Source: Ignavibacteriales bacterium (GTDB taxonomy: Bacteria > Bacteroidota > Ignavibacteria > T3Sed10-11). Taken from it: a stretch of 35,702 nucleotides of DNA. Every line of letters begins with the position of its first letter. Positions within the stretch are counted from its first letter, which is position 1. The translations under genes and the position numbers were made by a program. This document shows positions 35,116 to 35,702 of the stretch, in pieces. Where the stretch lies: assembly GCA_003567775.1 (NCBI GenBank), contig PWYR01000043.1, positions 1 through 35,702 of the forward strand, given 5' to 3'. A model generated the notes under the pieces. The model worked only from the letters and a program-made list of their open reading frames with translations. It did not search any database and was not told where the DNA came from.

Positions 35116-35143
35116 TTGAACATCAGCATGTGACATTTAATTT
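35116..35143 (+). promoter_or_regulatory. Possible promoter for the DUF4920 lipoprotein
   Basis: TTGAAC (35116-35121), 16 bases, then TAATTT (35138-35143), followed by a CGGAGA ribosome site and the start at 35165. A weaker match than the promoter on the opposite strand. If real, the start site would be close to the ribosome site and the leader very short. Confidence 0.28.
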
Positions 35144-35164
35144 ACTAACCGGAGATTTAAAACT

Positions 35165-35701
35165 ATGATAATGTATCGGTTATTCTTATGCGTGTTAGCA
35201 CTCGGTATTTTTCTCGGTTGCGGTGCGAATAATCAAATTGAAGAAGAGTGGAACTATTATGGAGCGGAGATAACCAAAAACGATGTCATTACTGTATCAC
35301 GGGCAGTTGAACAAATCGAAAATCTAATCGACCAACCGGTAGTTGTCCGGGGAACAATAAAACAGGTATGTCAAACCCGCGGGTGTTGGATGGTTGTTGA
35401 AGAAGAAGGAAAGACAGTTCGGGTACGTTTTGCGGACTATGGTTTCTTCGTGCCTTGGGAATCCGCAGGGAAAGAAGCCCGTATGCAGGGTGCGCTCAAT
35501 ATCCAAACAGTCAGCGAAGAGCAAGCCCGACACTGGGCAGAAGAAGCCGATGATCCGGAAGTAAAGCCCGAAGACATCCACGGTGATCAGGAAGTGATTA
35601 GGTTAATGGCGACAGGAGTAGCCATTAAAGGAGGGACGCCTATTTCTCCCGAACAACAAGCGGTTATAGAAGGAAAACATGAACACGAACACACTCATTA
35701 A
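35165..35701 (+). CDS. DUF4920-type lipoprotein with His-rich tail
   Basis: A 178-residue lipoprotein with signal MIMYRLFLCVLALGIFLGC and Cys19 as acylation site. The core VVVRGTIKQVCQTRGCWMVV with C69 and C74 is the signature of the DUF4920 family. An OB-like beta domain (VRVRFADYGFFVPWESAGK) follows. The C-terminus EHEHTH is His-rich and could bind metal. The family role is not established. The Cys pair and His tail suggest redox or metal handling in the envelope, which is inference. It is divergent from the methionine operon. The second ATG (35171) is equally possible as start. Confidence 0.82.
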   Translation: MIMYRLFLCVLALGIFLGCGANNQIEEEWNYYGAEITKNDVITVSRAVEQIENLIDQPVVVRGTIKQVCQTRGCWMVVEEEGKTVRVRFADYGFFVPWESAGKEARMQGALNIQTVSEEQARHWAEEADDPEVKPEDIHGDQEVIRLMATGVAIKGGTPISPEQQAVIEGKHEHEHTH

Positions 35702-35702
35702 T

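Noticed and set aside
35015-35164. Possible SAM or cobalamin riboswitch before the homocysteine methyltransferase fusion
   Set aside because: The 150-bp AT-rich gap shows promoters on both strands but none of the conserved riboswitch cores.

Overview
This window reads as a bacterial chromosome segment of moderate GC, with a double membrane and LPS. The best fit is the FCB group (Bacteroidota / Chlorobi-Ignavibacteria and relatives). The main clues are a fused LpxC-FabZ gene between lpxD and lpxA, an adjacent uppS-bamA-ompH-ompH block, a Bacteroidetes-type succinate dehydrogenase/fumarate reductase with a single large cytochrome b558 subunit, leucine dehydrogenase and a DUF4920-type lipoprotein. 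The genus cannot be fixed from the sequence alone. No tRNA, rRNA, CRISPR array or intact transposase gene was seen.

Layout. (1) 1-10488, minus strand: an envelope run transcribed leftwards in the order uppS, bamA, two ompH/skp paralogues, lpxD, lpxC-fabZ, lpxA, a lipoyl/octanoyl ligase-transferase, panB, surE and a truncated 6-phosphofructokinase. It builds the undecaprenyl carrier, the outer-membrane protein machinery and lipid A. (2) 10489-10987: the only gap over 300 bases. It holds two divergent promoter-like sequences and a 189-bp element with perfect 18-bp terminal inverted repeats enclosing the 5' part of a GxxExxY-family gene. (3) 10988-13975, plus strand: ybaB, recR, two small lipoproteins and ftsX. 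(4) 14231-21245, plus strand: two complete complex II operons back to back, sdhCDAB (E. coli/mitochondrial-like, two small anchors) and sdhCAB/frdCAB (Bacteroidetes-like, one cytochrome b anchor). An 82-bp element that can fold into a multi-hairpin junction separates them. The leader of the first operon is also rich in inverted repeats.

(5) 21428-30706, plus strand: a 1245-residue exported TPR protein, an unrecognised 426-residue protein with an acidic linker, obgE, leucine dehydrogenase, nusB and a UMF1-type MFS transporter. (6) 30722-35014, minus strand: a four-gene operon led by a fused homocysteine S-methyltransferase/methylenetetrahydrofolate reductase, followed by a class II aldolase, a secreted galactose-binding-like protein and a second class II aldolase with an unfamiliar N-terminal domain. 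(7) 35165-35701, plus strand: a DUF4920-type lipoprotein with a His-rich tail.

Most genes are housekeeping. The points worth a second look are the TIR element with the GxxExxY remnant, the folded element between the two complex II operons, the tandem complex II arrangement itself, and the methionine-linked operon with two class II aldolases.
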